Assembly: GCA_937871705.1 (NCBI GenBank)
Contig: CALMOO010000657.1
Coordinates: 9,326-73,325, forward strand
Origin: an uncultured Hymenobacter sp.
Lineage (GTDB): Bacteria > Bacteroidota > Bacteroidia > Cytophagales > Hymenobacteraceae
DNA: 64,000 nt
Direction of reading: 5' to 3'
Of the stretch, positions 38,586 through 49,600 are shown in pieces. The notes beneath the pieces were generated by a model. That model was not told the DNA's origin and ran no database searches. It saw only the letters and a list, made by a program, of their open reading frames with translations. Position 1 is the stretch's first letter. Every line of letters begins with the position of its first letter. The translations under genes and the position numbers were made by a program.

Positions 38586-39638
38586 ATGATTGCTCGCAGG
38601 ACGTTACTTAAGGACTTAGCCCAACAATTAAATTTATCTACCGCCACGGTTTCTCGGGCACTAGCCGGCGTGCCAAGCGTCAGCCCATCCACGCAGCAAC
38701 GGGTACGCGAGCTGGCCAACAGCCTAAATTTTCAGGTTAACCTCTTGGCTGCGGGGCTGCGGCGGGGTCGTACGGGCGTTATCGGGGTTATCGTACCCGC
38801 CTTCACCGGTCACTTCTTTCCCGAGGTGTTGCACAGCATCACCACCGCCGCCAGTAAGGCTAAGCTTCGGGTGATAATCTGCGAGTCGAACGAGGACGAG
38901 CAGCAGGAGCAGGAACAACTCCTCTGGCTGCTGACTGCGCAGGTCGATGGCTTGCTGGTGTCCGTCGTTAACGCTGCGGGCCCTAGCAGTCTTATGGCAG
39001 TAGCGCGGCAGCAGGGCGCACCCGTCGTCTTTTTCAATCAGGCCATTGACTGCCGCCAGGCCAATTGCGTGCTGCTGAATTATTATCAGGGCGCCTACGA
39101 AGGTGTGCGACACCTGGCGGCCCAGAACCGCACCCGCATCGCGCACCTTACCGGGGCCGCGCACCTGCCAGCATGCCGCGACCAGCAGCGCGGCTACGCG
39201 GAGTCCCTGGAGGACCAGGGTTTGCTTCTAGACCAGCGGCTCGTGCGCACTGGTGACCTGACCCTAGCTTCTGGCCGCCAACACATGTTGGCCTTGCTGT
39301 CGGGCGCAGTTGTCCCTGATGCCATTTTTGCTTCGCACGAGCTGGTCGCCATCGGGGCGATGCAAGTAATAAAGGAACACGGCCTGCGCATCCCGGAGGA
39401 TATCGCGCTGGCAGCCTTCGCCAGCGAAAGCATGGCGGCGCTCACAATGCCAGCGCTGACATCGCTCAACCTGCAGGGCAGCGAAATGGGCAAGACCGCG
39501 GTGCACCTGCTGCTTAAGCTGCTCGAAGACACCCACCATGTCATCGCCTCGCAGCGCGTAGTGCTCAATCCAACACTACTGGTTAGAGAATCTTCGGTGG
39601 CGACTGACCTCCGGCCTCTTTCTACAAAGCCAAACTAG
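38586..39638 (+). CDS. LacI-family transcriptional regulator of the mannan-type locus
   Basis: A 350-residue regulator from the ATG at 38586 (MIARRTLLKDLAQQL); an upstream in-frame start would add a hydrophobic stretch with no family match. The HTH domain (LKDLAQQLNLSTATVSRALAG, then hinge helix FQVNLLAAGLRRG) is followed by a periplasmic-binding-protein-like sensor domain (VIGVIVPAFTGHFFPEVLHSI to NPTLLVRES). It is divergent from the SusC operon and probably responds to a mono- or disaccharide released from the glycan. Confidence 0.93.
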   Translation: MIARRTLLKDLAQQLNLSTATVSRALAGVPSVSPSTQQRVRELANSLNFQVNLLAAGLRRGRTGVIGVIVPAFTGHFFPEVLHSITTAASKAKLRVIICESNEDEQQEQEQLLWLLTAQVDGLLVSVVNAAGPSSLMAVARQQGAPVVFFNQAIDCRQANCVLLNYYQGAYEGVRHLAAQNRTRIAHLTGAAHLPACRDQQRGYAESLEDQGLLLDQRLVRTGDLTLASGRQHMLALLSGAVVPDAIFASHELVAIGAMQVIKEHGLRIPEDIALAAFASESMAALTMPALTSLNLQGSEMGKTAVHLLLKLLEDTHHVIASQRVVLNPTLLVRESSVATDLRPLSTKPN

Positions 39639-39777
39639 TGCAAGCTATTACTACTCACTGGCCGAGAAAGTACGCGAACTTGGGCGCGCCCGAACTGCGC
39701 CGGTTATCAGTGCTCGCATCCATCTAAAAATGGCTGTTTCAATTGCCATTTGAACCAAATTTTTGATGAGGACAAAA

Positions 39778-41763
39778 ATGAAGAACTTGTTTTGCTTAGT
39801 TGCCTTATCTTTTAGTCTGTCGGCAGTTGCCCAAAGTGGCGCAAAAAAACCATTTAAATTGTCCTCGCTCTTTTCTGATGGTATGGTGCTTCAGCAAAAG
39901 ACGGAAGTGAATGTCTGGGGAGAAGCACTAGCAGGGCAGAGCGTAGCTATATCGCCAAGTTGGGGAAAGCAAATTTCAACTAAGACTGATGCCAGGGGTA
40001 AGTGGAAAATAAAATTACCTACGCCCAAGGCAGGCGGCCCTTATAGAATTAGGATTACAACTACGGACACCGCTGTTGTTATCAATGACGTCTTACTTGG
40101 TGAAGTATGGCTTGCTTCCGGTCAATCTAACATGGATATAGGGGTAGCAGGGTGGCCTCCGAATGATACTATATTTCATTCAGCACAGGAAATAGCGCAG
40201 GCTAATTACCCAGAGATAAGATTTTTAAAAGTGCCTTTCAATACTGCAACAAGGCCTTCGGAATCAGTTCAAAGCAAATGGATTGCTTCTTGCCCGGCAA
40301 CTACTGGCGATTTTAGCGCTACCGCTTTTTTCTATGCTCGCAAACTTTACCAGGAGCTGAAGGTGCCCATAGGAATCGTACAATCCTCCATTGGAGGTAC
40401 CCCGGCCGAAGCCTGGACGAGCAAAGACTACTTAGCAAAGCTCGGCGACTTTACTAACCAGATGGAAGGCTTAGATGATAGGCAAGCTTCCACAGAAAAT
40501 TGGTTTAAGAGATGGCCTTCGCAAGCAATCCCCAAAACGGATGAGCAGTGGCAGAACATAAGCTTCTCCGACCTTGCTGCAACTTCTGCTACTTATGATG
40601 ATTCAGAGTGGGCAACTATAAAGCTTCCGGGAAGATTCGACCAAGTGCGTTCCGGTGATTTTGACGGCGCCATGTGGTTTAGAAAGGACTTTACTGTTAA
40701 CAACCCTGCTACGGAATACACACTTAAAATCGGCGCTGTTGATGATATGGATGCCACCTACATCAATGGAAAAAAAATCGGCGGACTTGTCGGTGCCACG
40801 GCTGCCAATGTGCCGAGAGAAATTCGTATTCCAAAATCTCTTTTAGTCAAGGGTAGAAACAGTATTGCTATTCGTGTTATTGATACGGGTGGCCCTGGGG
40901 TAATTAGTGGCCCGATGACCATAACGAATGCGGAGGGCACTACTATTCCGTTGGAAGGAGACTGGAAATCACAGCTGGTTGCAGAGATCTACAAGGGCCG
41001 GTTTTATGAATATACTTTAAAAACAAGTGTTTTCGAACGACCCAATATCTCCCAGGTAAACAGCAATACGCCGACCGTCCTTTTTAATGCGATGATTAAC
41101 CCATTGGTGCCTTACACTATTAAAGGTGTTATTTGGTACCAGGGCGAATCGAATGTAGGTAGGGCCGCGCAGTACAAACACTTGTTTCCGCTTATGATTG
41201 AGGATTGGAGAAGCAAATGGGGGTATACATTTCCCTTCTATTTTGTGCAAATAGCCCCCAATCTCTACGGAGCCGCTGACCAAAAAGAGCAGTCTCAAAA
41301 ATTGAGAGATGCGCAACGCTATGGGCTAACACTTCCTAAAACCGGAATGATATCAACTCTGGATGTGGGTTCCCTAAGCACAGTACATCCGCCTTATAAA
41401 CAGCAGGTGGGTGCGAGGCTGGCAAGGCTAGCATTAGCCAATAACTATGGCAGAAAGCTAGTAGCAACAGGCCCGTTATACAAAAAAGCGACTCCTTCAG
41501 GCCAAGAATTGGTCGTTGACTTCGACTTTGCCGAAAGTGGACTAGTAGCAGCAAAAACTGGCTTGACGAACTTTGAGGTAGCCGGTGCTGATAAGAAATT
41601 TGTTCCGGCGCAAGCCAGAATTGTAAACAATAAAGTACTAGTTCGCAGTCCATCCGTAAGCAGCCCGGTATATGTGCGCTATGCTTGGAGTGATGGCAGC
41701 ATGGCAACCTTTTTTAATAAGGAAGGATTGCCAGCTGCAACATTTACATCGGAAATCGAGTAA
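39778..41763 (+). CDS. Sialate O-acetylesterase-type SGNH carbohydrate esterase
   Basis: A secreted enzyme of 661 residues from the ATG at 39778, giving a clean signal peptide (MKNLFCLVALSFSLSAVAQ); an ATG at 39766 is also in frame. The family pattern is clear: LFSDGMVLQQ start, the nucleophile block GQSNMDIG, a beta-sandwich insertion (IGAVDDMDATYINGKKIGG), WYQGESNVGRA, and a late HPPYKQQVGARLARLAL block. Such enzymes remove O-acetyl groups from sialic acid or from plant and fungal glycans. The codon use is visibly richer in A and T than in the PUL enzymes around it, which suggests separate acquisition. Whether it acts on sialate is not shown. Confidence 0.88.
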   Translation: MKNLFCLVALSFSLSAVAQSGAKKPFKLSSLFSDGMVLQQKTEVNVWGEALAGQSVAISPSWGKQISTKTDARGKWKIKLPTPKAGGPYRIRITTTDTAVVINDVLLGEVWLASGQSNMDIGVAGWPPNDTIFHSAQEIAQANYPEIRFLKVPFNTATRPSESVQSKWIASCPATTGDFSATAFFYARKLYQELKVPIGIVQSSIGGTPAEAWTSKDYLAKLGDFTNQMEGLDDRQASTENWFKRWPSQAIPKTDEQWQNISFSDLAATSATYDDSEWATIKLPGRFDQVRSGDFDGAMWFRKDFTVNNPATEYTLKIGAVDDMDATYINGKKIGGLVGATAANVPREIRIPKSLLVKGRNSIAIRVIDTGGPGVISGPMTITNAEGTTIPLEGDWKSQLVAEIYKGRFYEYTLKTSVFERPNISQVNSNTPTVLFNAMINPLVPYTIKGVIWYQGESNVGRAAQYKHLFPLMIEDWRSKWGYTFPFYFVQIAPNLYGAADQKEQSQKLRDAQRYGLTLPKTGMISTLDVGSLSTVHPPYKQQVGARLARLALANNYGRKLVATGPLYKKATPSGQELVVDFDFAESGLVAAKTGLTNFEVAGADKKFVPAQARIVNNKVLVRSPSVSSPVYVRYAWSDGSMATFFNKEGLPAATFTSEIE

Positions 41764-41876
41764 TTTTATTTTACACCCATTGGAATGGTGCTGTTAAATA
41801 AGGGATTAAATGGCTGGTGTGCTCCGATAGCGTATAGTTCCTAGCGACTAGCCTACGCAACGCAGAAGACAGTGTA

Positions 41877-41892
41877 GGTGTTGAACAACACC
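41877..41892. terminator. Small hairpin between convergent genes
   Basis: GGTGTT at 41877-41882 and AACACC at 41887-41892 form a 6-bp stem with a GAAC tetraloop, between the stops of the esterase gene (41763) and the hybrid sensor gene (41897). There is no T-run on either strand, so this is only a weak terminator candidate. Confidence 0.3.
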
Positions 41893-41896
41893 CTGC

Positions 41897-44800
41897 CTAG
41901 TCGGTAGCTGGCGCTGGTGAATCGCGGCTAGGTCGGTGCTGCCGGATATACTCGGAGGGCACCACGCCGTAAATTTTCTGAAACGTTTTGCGGAAATACT
42001 TCTCGTCCGTAATACCTACTTGAAAGGCTACTTCTGACACCCGCATTTGGGTTTGGGTGAGCAGCTGCGCGGCCCGCTTCATGCGCACGTCCCGAATAAA
42101 TTCCACCGTCGTTTGGCCCGTAGCGTTCTTGATGCGTCGGTAGCATATCGATTGGCTCATGCCGACCTCCCGCGCTAGCCCCTGTACACTAAACTCGGGG
42201 TTGTCGAGATTGCGCTCCACCACGGCCATCGCGTTTTCCAGAAATTGGCGGTCGACATCGGCCACAACGATTTCCGTAGGCTCCAGCAAGATTTGCCGCT
42301 GGTAGTATTCGCGCAGCTTGCCTCGGTTGCGTAATAAGGCGGCCGCTTTGGCTTGCAACACCAGCGGGTTGAAGGGCTTGCTCACGTAGTCGTCGGCTCC
42401 CACCCCTAGGCCCTCCAGCTCGTGCACCGCAGCGGTGCGGGCCGTGAGCAGCACCACGGGGATGTGCGCCGTTTTGGGGTGTTGCTTGAGCTGGCGGCAC
42501 AGCTCTAAGCCGTCGCTTTGGGGCATCATCACGTCGCTGATAATCAGGTCAGGTAAGTGGCGCAGGCTTTGCTCCCAGCCGACTAGTCCATCAACGGCGG
42601 TTAGCACTTCATAGTCATCCGCGAAGAGCTGGCTCAGGTACTGCCGCACATCGTCGGTATCTTCTACAAGCAGTAGGCGTGGCCGATTAGCGTAGGCAAG
42701 GGTAGCGCGCACCGCTGTAACCGGTTCGCTGAGTGTCAGCCCAGCGGGTGTGTCCTGGGCCAGTTCTACCGTGGGGTCCAGTGGCAGCAAGTCTTCGGGC
42801 CCTAGGTGCTGGCAGCCAAAAGGCAGGCGCAGCTCGAAGGTGGTACCTACCCCCCGCTGGCTGGCTACGGTGAGCTGGCCGCCGTGGCGTTCGGCAAACT
42901 GCTTGGCCAGCGACAGGCCGATGCCCGTGCCCGCCACGCGCCGCGCTGCTGTATGCGAGGCTTGATAGTAGGGGTCAAAAATGCGCGCCAGCTCACTGGC
43001 CTTAATGCCGACACCCGTATCCGTAACCGTAACTTTCAAGTAGTTGCCCGTGAGCTGCGCAGGGCCGTACACGGCTTCGCCCCCTGGATTGCCGACAATG
43101 GTCGCAGCCAGCTCGACCCGGCCTTGGGCCGGTGTGTAGGTGAAAGCATTGGCGAGCAGGTTGTTGAGAATAATTTCCAACTTGCTGCGGTCAAAATAAA
43201 GCACTACCGGCTCGGCCGGCACGTCCAGCACGTAGGTGATGGTTTTTTCCTCAGCCCGCAGCCGGAAAACTGGGTAAAGGTTAGCCAGGAAGCTTACTAC
43301 GTCGTCGTGGCGGGCGAGCAGCGGCATGTGGCCCGTCTCCACCTTGCGAAAATCCAGCAGTTGGTTTACCAATTCCAGCAGTTTGCGCGCCTGCTGGTGC
43401 ATGAGTTGCACCTTGCCCGGCAGGTTCGCCACCGGCCCGGCACTGCCCATTATCTCTTCCATCGGGCCTAGGATGAGGGTGAGCGGCGTACGCAGTTCGT
43501 GCGAGACGTTGGTAAAAAAGCCCAGCTTTAAATCAGTCAGCTCTTTTTCTTTCTCAGCCTGGAACTGCTCCAGCACCAACTGATTTTTCAGGCGCTGCTG
43601 CGCCATTTCCACTTGCCGGTACACGGCTACGGCCCCTAGGGCCGCCAGTGCGTAGAGAAGATAGGCCCAGCCGGTGCGGTACCAGGGCGCAAGCACCGTA
43701 AACTGCATGGTGGCTGACTGCCGCGACCATCCGCCCTCGCCGTTGCTGGCCTTCACCCACAGGGTATAGTTGCCGGGCGGCAAGTTGGCGAAGCTGGCCG
43801 TGCGCTGGCCGGGAGGCGGCAGCACCCAGGCGTGGTGATAGCCTTCGAGGAGGTAGGCATAGCGGCTTTTATGCGGGCTAGCGAAGTTCAGGGCTACGAA
43901 GTCGACCGAGAAATCATTCTCCGATGCCTTTATAGTCAGCAGTTGCGGTGTAGTGAGGGCATGTTGCAGCAGCACCCGGCCGTGCAACTGGGCACCCACT
44001 TCCACCGGCTCGTTGCTGATGCGCAAGCCGGTTAACTGCACCACGGGGGGGTAGGGATTGGGCTGAATGGCGCGCGGCTGAAAGTAGCTAATGCCGTTCT
44101 TGCCGCCAAAGTAGAGTGTGCCATCCTGGGCCCGGTAAGCCGCCCCAATCTTGAAGGAATTGCTTTGCAGGCCGTCCGACACATCGTAACGCAGGCACTG
44201 GCGGGTGCCAGGCCGGAAGCGATAAAGCCCGGTGCCGCCCACCCAGAGGTTACCATCGTCGTCGGCCAGCAGGCTCTCCACGTCGCTCTCGGGCAGCCAC
44301 TGCTGGTAGGAGCGCACCGTTTCCTTACCCCTAGTATCAGTCACTAGCTGGTGCAGACCTCCGCCGATAGTACCAATCCAGAGAGACCCCCGCCGGTCAA
44401 GCAGCAAGGGCCAGGTGTAGTTTACTTGCAGGCGCTGGCCCGGCGGCGAGTGATAAGCAAACTGCCGCAACAGCACCACCGAGTCAGGCGTGACGCGCAG
44501 CTTAAGTAGGCCTGCGTCGCAGGTGCTGGCCCAAAGCACATCCTGCGTGCGGTCGTAAAGCAGGTACGTAAACTGCGTAGAAGGCAGCGGATGGCGTGGG
44601 GGCGAGTGAGCAGGCAGCATCCGGCCATCCTGGCTGAGGTGGTGCAGGCCGCCGCCGCGAGTCCCAATCCAGAGCGTGCCGTAGCGGTCCTCGGCTAGGC
44701 TCTCAATGCTTAGCCGACTCAAATCCAGGGCTCCCTGGCCGACGGTCGTATACGTCGTCAGCTGGTCGTGGCCGTTGGGCCGGGTAAGTGCCACTAGGCC

Positions 44801-46234
44801 GCTGCCGCGGGTGCCAAACCACAAAGTGCCATTAGAACTTTGAAAGATGGTTGCTACATCGCCCCCGGAAGCGTCGGGCTGCGCCTGGTTGAAATAATAG
44901 CGAGACTGCTTGGTCGTCAAGTCGTAGCACGCAGCTCCGTTGCGGGTACCGTACCAGAGCAGGTTGCGCGCTTCCTCCTTGTAAATGGCGTTGACATAGT
45001 TATTGGGCAGCGTAGGCTGGCCTAGCAACTGCTGGCGAATGCGCCCAAAGGGCTTCTGTCGCAGGTTTATCCAATTAAGCCCCCCGGCTGCCGCGCACAG
45101 CCACAGCAGTTGGTTTCGGTCCTCAAAAATCTGATAGACCTGCTCGGCATTGATGCTGTACGGCTCCCCATCGCGGGGTAGAAAGCGGTGTGGCGGCTCG
45201 GGCTGCAGGGGCGGGCTATTGGCGGTAGCTGGGCCGGGCTCCCACATGTACAGCCCATAGATAGTGCCGGTCCACAGGCGGTTAAACGAATCGAGGTGCA
45301 GCGACTGCAGAAACGGCAGTCGCTGTGGCAAGGCGGTGGCCGTTAGTTCCTCAGGCCGGCGGCCGGCCGCGCCGTGCACCCACAGCACGGTATGGTCGGT
45401 GCCTACCCACAGGTCGCCGCGGTGGTCAAGGCACAGGGCTCGCACGCTGGACGTTGCCACCGGGGTAGCGCGAGCTACTAGCTGAGCAGCTGTGGCATCT
45501 ACCACCTGCAGGCCTACGTCGTAAGCGCCCACCCAAATGCTGCCTTGCTGGTCTATCGCTAAGGCGCGCACGTTAAATGCCGAATTGGGCGCGCCCGCCG
45601 GAGAGATGAGCGCCAGGTTTTGCAGCTGCTGGTAGCCTGGCCCGAAAGTTAGCACGAATAGTCCCTGGCTGGTCCCCACCCAGAGTCGACCCCGCGCGTC
45701 GGACACCAGCGACGACACATCAGCCTGGGCTAGCTGCCGCATGAGGCGCCACGCAGCCGGTGGTACCGGCTTTGTGGCGAAGCTCTGGAAACAGTCGTGG
45801 TCGGCGTCGTAAAAACTGATGCCGCCGCGCTCGGTACCCACCCAGAGCTGTCCGGCTGGGTCGCAGTGCAGCACTCGGATGCGGTTGGCCGATAGTCCAT
45901 TCAGCGGGTTTACAGGCAGGGAGTACTGCTTCAGGCCATAGCCGTCGTAGCGGTCCAGGCCATGGTTGGTACCCACCCAGATGAAGCCGGTCCTATCCTG
46001 CGTCACGGTCATGGCGTCACTGTGCGCGAGGCCCTCATCTACGGAAAGGTGCTCGAAGCGGAACTCACTCGGCGGAGAAGGCTGGGCATGCGCCGTCTGC
46101 ACCACTCGTAAGCACAGTACCAGCAGCGCCCAACAAGTGATTAACCCCCATTGCCTACTGTGTGCAGCGCTCGGGAGCGGCCTTTTGAGGGGCGGAGAAA
46201 GGTGAGGAAGCGGGGTGGGAAAGGTGAGTAGCAA
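41897..46234 (-). CDS. Hybrid two-component sensor/regulator (HTCS) with AraC output
   Basis: A 1445-residue one-piece signalling protein typical of Bacteroidota PULs. After an N-terminal membrane segment, residues about 60-770 form two seven-bladed propellers of Reg_prop repeats (WVGTNHGLDRYD, LWVGTERGG and similar). About 778-843 is the Y_Y_Y domain, near 865 a membrane helix, then the histidine kinase with His912 in NVSHELRTPL and the ATPase domain (NNLLANAF, GTGIGLSLAKQ). The receiver has Asp1234 (IISDVMMP), and residues about 1328-1436 are an AraC-type DNA-binding domain. It senses an oligosaccharide in the periplasm and activates the PUL promoters directly. Confidence 0.95.
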   Translation of the reverse strand: MLLTFPTPLPHLSPPLKRPLPSAAHSRQWGLITCWALLVLCLRVVQTAHAQPSPPSEFRFEHLSVDEGLAHSDAMTVTQDRTGFIWVGTNHGLDRYDGYGLKQYSLPVNPLNGLSANRIRVLHCDPAGQLWVGTERGGISFYDADHDCFQSFATKPVPPAAWRLMRQLAQADVSSLVSDARGRLWVGTSQGLFVLTFGPGYQQLQNLALISPAGAPNSAFNVRALAIDQQGSIWVGAYDVGLQVVDATAAQLVARATPVATSSVRALCLDHRGDLWVGTDHTVLWVHGAAGRRPEELTATALPQRLPFLQSLHLDSFNRLWTGTIYGLYMWEPGPATANSPPLQPEPPHRFLPRDGEPYSINAEQVYQIFEDRNQLLWLCAAAGGLNWINLRQKPFGRIRQQLLGQPTLPNNYVNAIYKEEARNLLWYGTRNGAACYDLTTKQSRYYFNQAQPDASGGDVATIFQSSNGTLWFGTRGSGLVALTRPNGHDQLTTYTTVGQGALDLSRLSIESLAEDRYGTLWIGTRGGGLHHLSQDGRMLPAHSPPRHPLPSTQFTYLLYDRTQDVLWASTCDAGLLKLRVTPDSVVLLRQFAYHSPPGQRLQVNYTWPLLLDRRGSLWIGTIGGGLHQLVTDTRGKETVRSYQQWLPESDVESLLADDDGNLWVGGTGLYRFRPGTRQCLRYDVSDGLQSNSFKIGAAYRAQDGTLYFGGKNGISYFQPRAIQPNPYPPVVQLTGLRISNEPVEVGAQLHGRVLLQHALTTPQLLTIKASENDFSVDFVALNFASPHKSRYAYLLEGYHHAWVLPPPGQRTASFANLPPGNYTLWVKASNGEGGWSRQSATMQFTVLAPWYRTGWAYLLYALAALGAVAVYRQVEMAQQRLKNQLVLEQFQAEKEKELTDLKLGFFTNVSHELRTPLTLILGPMEEIMGSAGPVANLPGKVQLMHQQARKLLELVNQLLDFRKVETGHMPLLARHDDVVSFLANLYPVFRLRAEEKTITYVLDVPAEPVVLYFDRSKLEIILNNLLANAFTYTPAQGRVELAATIVGNPGGEAVYGPAQLTGNYLKVTVTDTGVGIKASELARIFDPYYQASHTAARRVAGTGIGLSLAKQFAERHGGQLTVASQRGVGTTFELRLPFGCQHLGPEDLLPLDPTVELAQDTPAGLTLSEPVTAVRATLAYANRPRLLLVEDTDDVRQYLSQLFADDYEVLTAVDGLVGWEQSLRHLPDLIISDVMMPQSDGLELCRQLKQHPKTAHIPVVLLTARTAAVHELEGLGVGADDYVSKPFNPLVLQAKAAALLRNRGKLREYYQRQILLEPTEIVVADVDRQFLENAMAVVERNLDNPEFSVQGLAREVGMSQSICYRRIKNATGQTTVEFIRDVRMKRAAQLLTQTQMRVSEVAFQVGITDEKYFRKTFQKIYGVVPSEYIRQHRPSRDSPAPATD

Positions 46235-46635
46235 GAACGAGTGTGCAAAGTGGAGTCATATTCACTAGCAAGGGACGAATTTAAAGACCTGCCTCTAGCA
46301 ATTGGCTATTCAGAGTTAATAACCAGCCAACACGTAAGTTGACTAGTGAAGCAATGTAGCTAAATCGCACACAGATAAGACGTAAAGCGAAGTTGCGACT
46401 CGACATCGTTGTGTACTCAATAATTTCAAGTAGTGTATGGCACTCGGCCTTGCGCTAGATGGTTCTCGACAAGACTTATGCAAAACTCACCTGTCACCGC
46501 TTTGCTGCGCTCGCGATGACAGGTGAGTTTTGTATAAGTCCTGCTTAAACTAAGATTCAGCAGGACTACAGCGGCTACCAGCGCTAGGTAACTAAATCGC
46601 CTCATAGTTCGCCTCAGACCACCGTTTTCCTATAC
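46235..46635. other. Gap with a palindromic repeat element
   Basis: A 400-base stretch upstream of the hybrid sensor gene and downstream of the second GH76 gene. It contains a long inverted repeat at 46473-46540, described separately. No gene or clear promoter box is seen in the rest. Confidence 0.6.
46473..46540. repeat. 68-base palindromic (REP/MITE-like) element
   Basis: The 24 bases at 46473-46496 (starting GACTTATGCAAAACTCACCT) are the reverse complement of 46517-46540 except for one mismatch, separated by a 20-base centre (CGCTTTGCTGCGCTCGCGA-like). The centre with ATGACAGG resembles the widely scattered bacterial repeat CGCTTCGCTGCGCTCGCAATGACA. It would form a very stable hairpin between two genes. 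Whether it is a mobile element or a structural repeat needs a genome-wide count. Confidence 0.75.
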
Positions 46636-49600
46636 CTACTTTTTTATCAATTTGTAATTTCTCCGATTTGAAAAATCGTCCACATTGATAAAATATAAAC
46701 CGGGTTTCAACGCACTTATATTGATTTTAGCATTTCCATCCACAATGATTGGTGTTGGTTGAAGCATTACTTTTCCAGACAAGTCACTCACAATAATCAG
46801 CTCATTTCCAGCGATATTAGTCAGTGTTACTTCATCCGCTGCTGGGTTCGGATAAAAGCTCAGTACCTGGCTGTTGGGGGCAGCTGCTGTGAGCACAGTC
46901 GCTCTGTTTACGGTCACGACAATGTTCTTGAAGCTTAGACAACCTAAATTGTTCGTATAAGTAGCCTGGTAAATTCCCGCTTGATTAACCTGGATATTCT
47001 GCAGTACTATTTCCCTGGTGTTGGCAAAGAATCCTCCGGGGCCGGTCCATGCCCACATGTTTTTGCCAGGCTGTGGCCCTAGCTGCAGCTTATCGCCTTC
47101 ATTTACAGTGACTGAAGAATCGCTCTGCCAGGTGCCATCATTGACGTTGAAATACGGCGTAATTGGCGTGCCGCAGTAGTCATCGTTGGTCACATCAATG
47201 GTCAGTATATGCGTGCTGATGCAGGCGTTGTTGCCAATCAAGCTGATTTCATAGCTTCCTTTTTGCCAAAAAAGAATCCTTCTAAAATATACTTCGGCAG
47301 CTTCAGAGGTAAAGCCATTGGGTCCTGTCCATCTCCAAGTGCCCTCAGTTGCCGGAAACTTAATCAATACACTGTCACCGGAATGGACTGAAATGGAAGC
47401 GGTGTTTTGTACCTGTATTCCGTTTACCGTAATGGTTGGTGTAATTGATGCTTGCGTACAATTGCCATTGAACCCGATGGTGAAATCGCGCGAACTCACG
47501 CAACCAGCAGCATTAGTGAAAGCAGCCGTGTAGGTACCTGCTTGCTGCGCCGTAAAGTTTGTAATAGTAAACTCCCTCGTAGTGGCTGTAAAATTATTGG
47601 GACCAGTCCAGCTCCAGGTTCCACCGTCCGCTGCTTGCGGGCCAACGGTAATCTTGTCGCCGATATTTAACGAAGCATATTCCTGCTTTTTCCACACAAC
47701 GTCATTTACGTTGAGGTAGGGCGTGATTGGTAAACCACAAGGGTCCGGACCCGTCAGCGCAATACTGATTGTCCGGGTGCTTACGCAGCCAGCAGAATTA
47801 GTGTGAGTTACGGTATACTTCCCCGCTTTTTTATAATCAATACTTAGAAACGAAAATTCTCTAGCGTTAGCTACGAATCCATTTGGTCCTGTCCACGTCC
47901 AGCTGCCCTCTTCCGGCTGCGCCTCCACGGCGACGTAGCTACCTGCTTGCACGGTAAGTGAATCTGCCTGCCGAGGCGCTGCTTCATTGACTTGAATACT
48001 GGTGCTAATCGGGGTAGGCATGCAATTCTTCAAGGTGATTACAAAATCCTGTTCGCTGACACAGCCCGCCGGATTGGTATACCTCGCGGTGTAAATACCG
48101 CCTTGGCTAAAGTCAATTTTATTAAGCGTAACTACCCGCGACGTTGAAGAAAAATTCTGGGGCCCTGTCCAGCTCCAGGTTCCGTCCCCAGGCGTTGGTT
48201 TAAGTTGCACCTTGTCGCCGCTCGCAACTGTTATAGCAGCTGTTTGCTGGGCTGGCTTGCCATTCACCAACACAATAGGGACTATCTGACTGCAGCTTTG
48301 AGCAGTAAACTTGTCGATAGTCCAGCCGCCGGCGACTGCCTTTAGCTTTAAAGATTGTATGCCCGCTTTCAATTCTACGGCGGCATTTACCGCGTTAAAA
48401 GCGCTGCCAGTAGCGGGAAGCGCAAGGGTTGTCAAGGTTACGTTGTTCTGCTGAATTTCCATCGACCCAGCGGCTATTCCTGCGACGCTGAAGGACAAAG
48501 TATATAGCCCTGATTTTGGAGCATTTACAATAAATTCCAGCCAGTCTCCGCTGTCAATTGCGCCGACAGCTTTGCCACCCGTTGAAAGACCTACGGTAGA
48601 AGCGCCTTGCATGAAGTTATAGTCTTCTGCTTCGATGGTTCCAGAAAGTGAGTGAACCATCGGGGTAAATTGCAGCATCGCTACGGTACTTACATATTTC
48701 GTGGGCCAACTGTTGGAAACGACCGGGGTAGGAGCTGCCCAGCCATTCCACGAAAGATTAAGGTCTGTTCTGCGGTTTTTCCAGGCGGCGTCCGCATTTT
48801 GTTTCATAAAAGGGTAATAGGTATTCCAGAGTTGCGGATTCCACATGCAGAGATGACCCAGACCACGAGCGTACTCGTCGGCCCAGGTATTCAGATAGTC
48901 CGCGGAATTACTGATAATCCCATTGGTGGTCATGTTATTGATTACATAATTGGCGGCTAGCTGCGCATCTCTCAACATCATCTCGTTGCCGGTAATTTTG
49001 TACAGATGAGCCGCAAAATCAATAAAAGACCCTTGGTTGTAAACCGCAGAGCCCTTGTTCACCACCTCAATCCGGTCGATTCCCGCATACACCTGCCCGT
49101 TCAATGGATTGAAAAGGTGGCTTCTCGACCAATTATAGATTTGGATGGCTTTGTCGCGGTAATCGGCTTTTCCGGTGCTCTCATAAAGTATACAAGCGAG
49201 CTTCCCATTGGGATTGTTAGATAAGGCTTCCTTGTTGACTGCCCACTCAGCGGGCGACTTCCCACGTTCAGCAGGGGTCATATCGGGTTGCTGTTCCCAA
49301 ATTCCGCCGCTGTTGAAGACGGTATTCCACCCTCTGTCGTAAGCAAGGTTGAAGCAATACTCGGCTTGGGTTAAAAAATTGATGGTACCTGTTACTTGAT
49401 ATCCCCTAGCCAGGCCGAGCCCCATCCAGGCAATATCGTCATTCCAGCCATCGTAGGCATAGGGAGGAGGATTGAGCTTAAGAAAGCCGTTGCAGAGCTT
49501 ATTGACCAAAGCCTTGTCCGCGTCACTCTTTCTGCGTTCATAAGTGTCTTGCATCCCGAAAATATCCAAGGCTAAAGTCCAGTTGCCGTCGGATGCGTTG

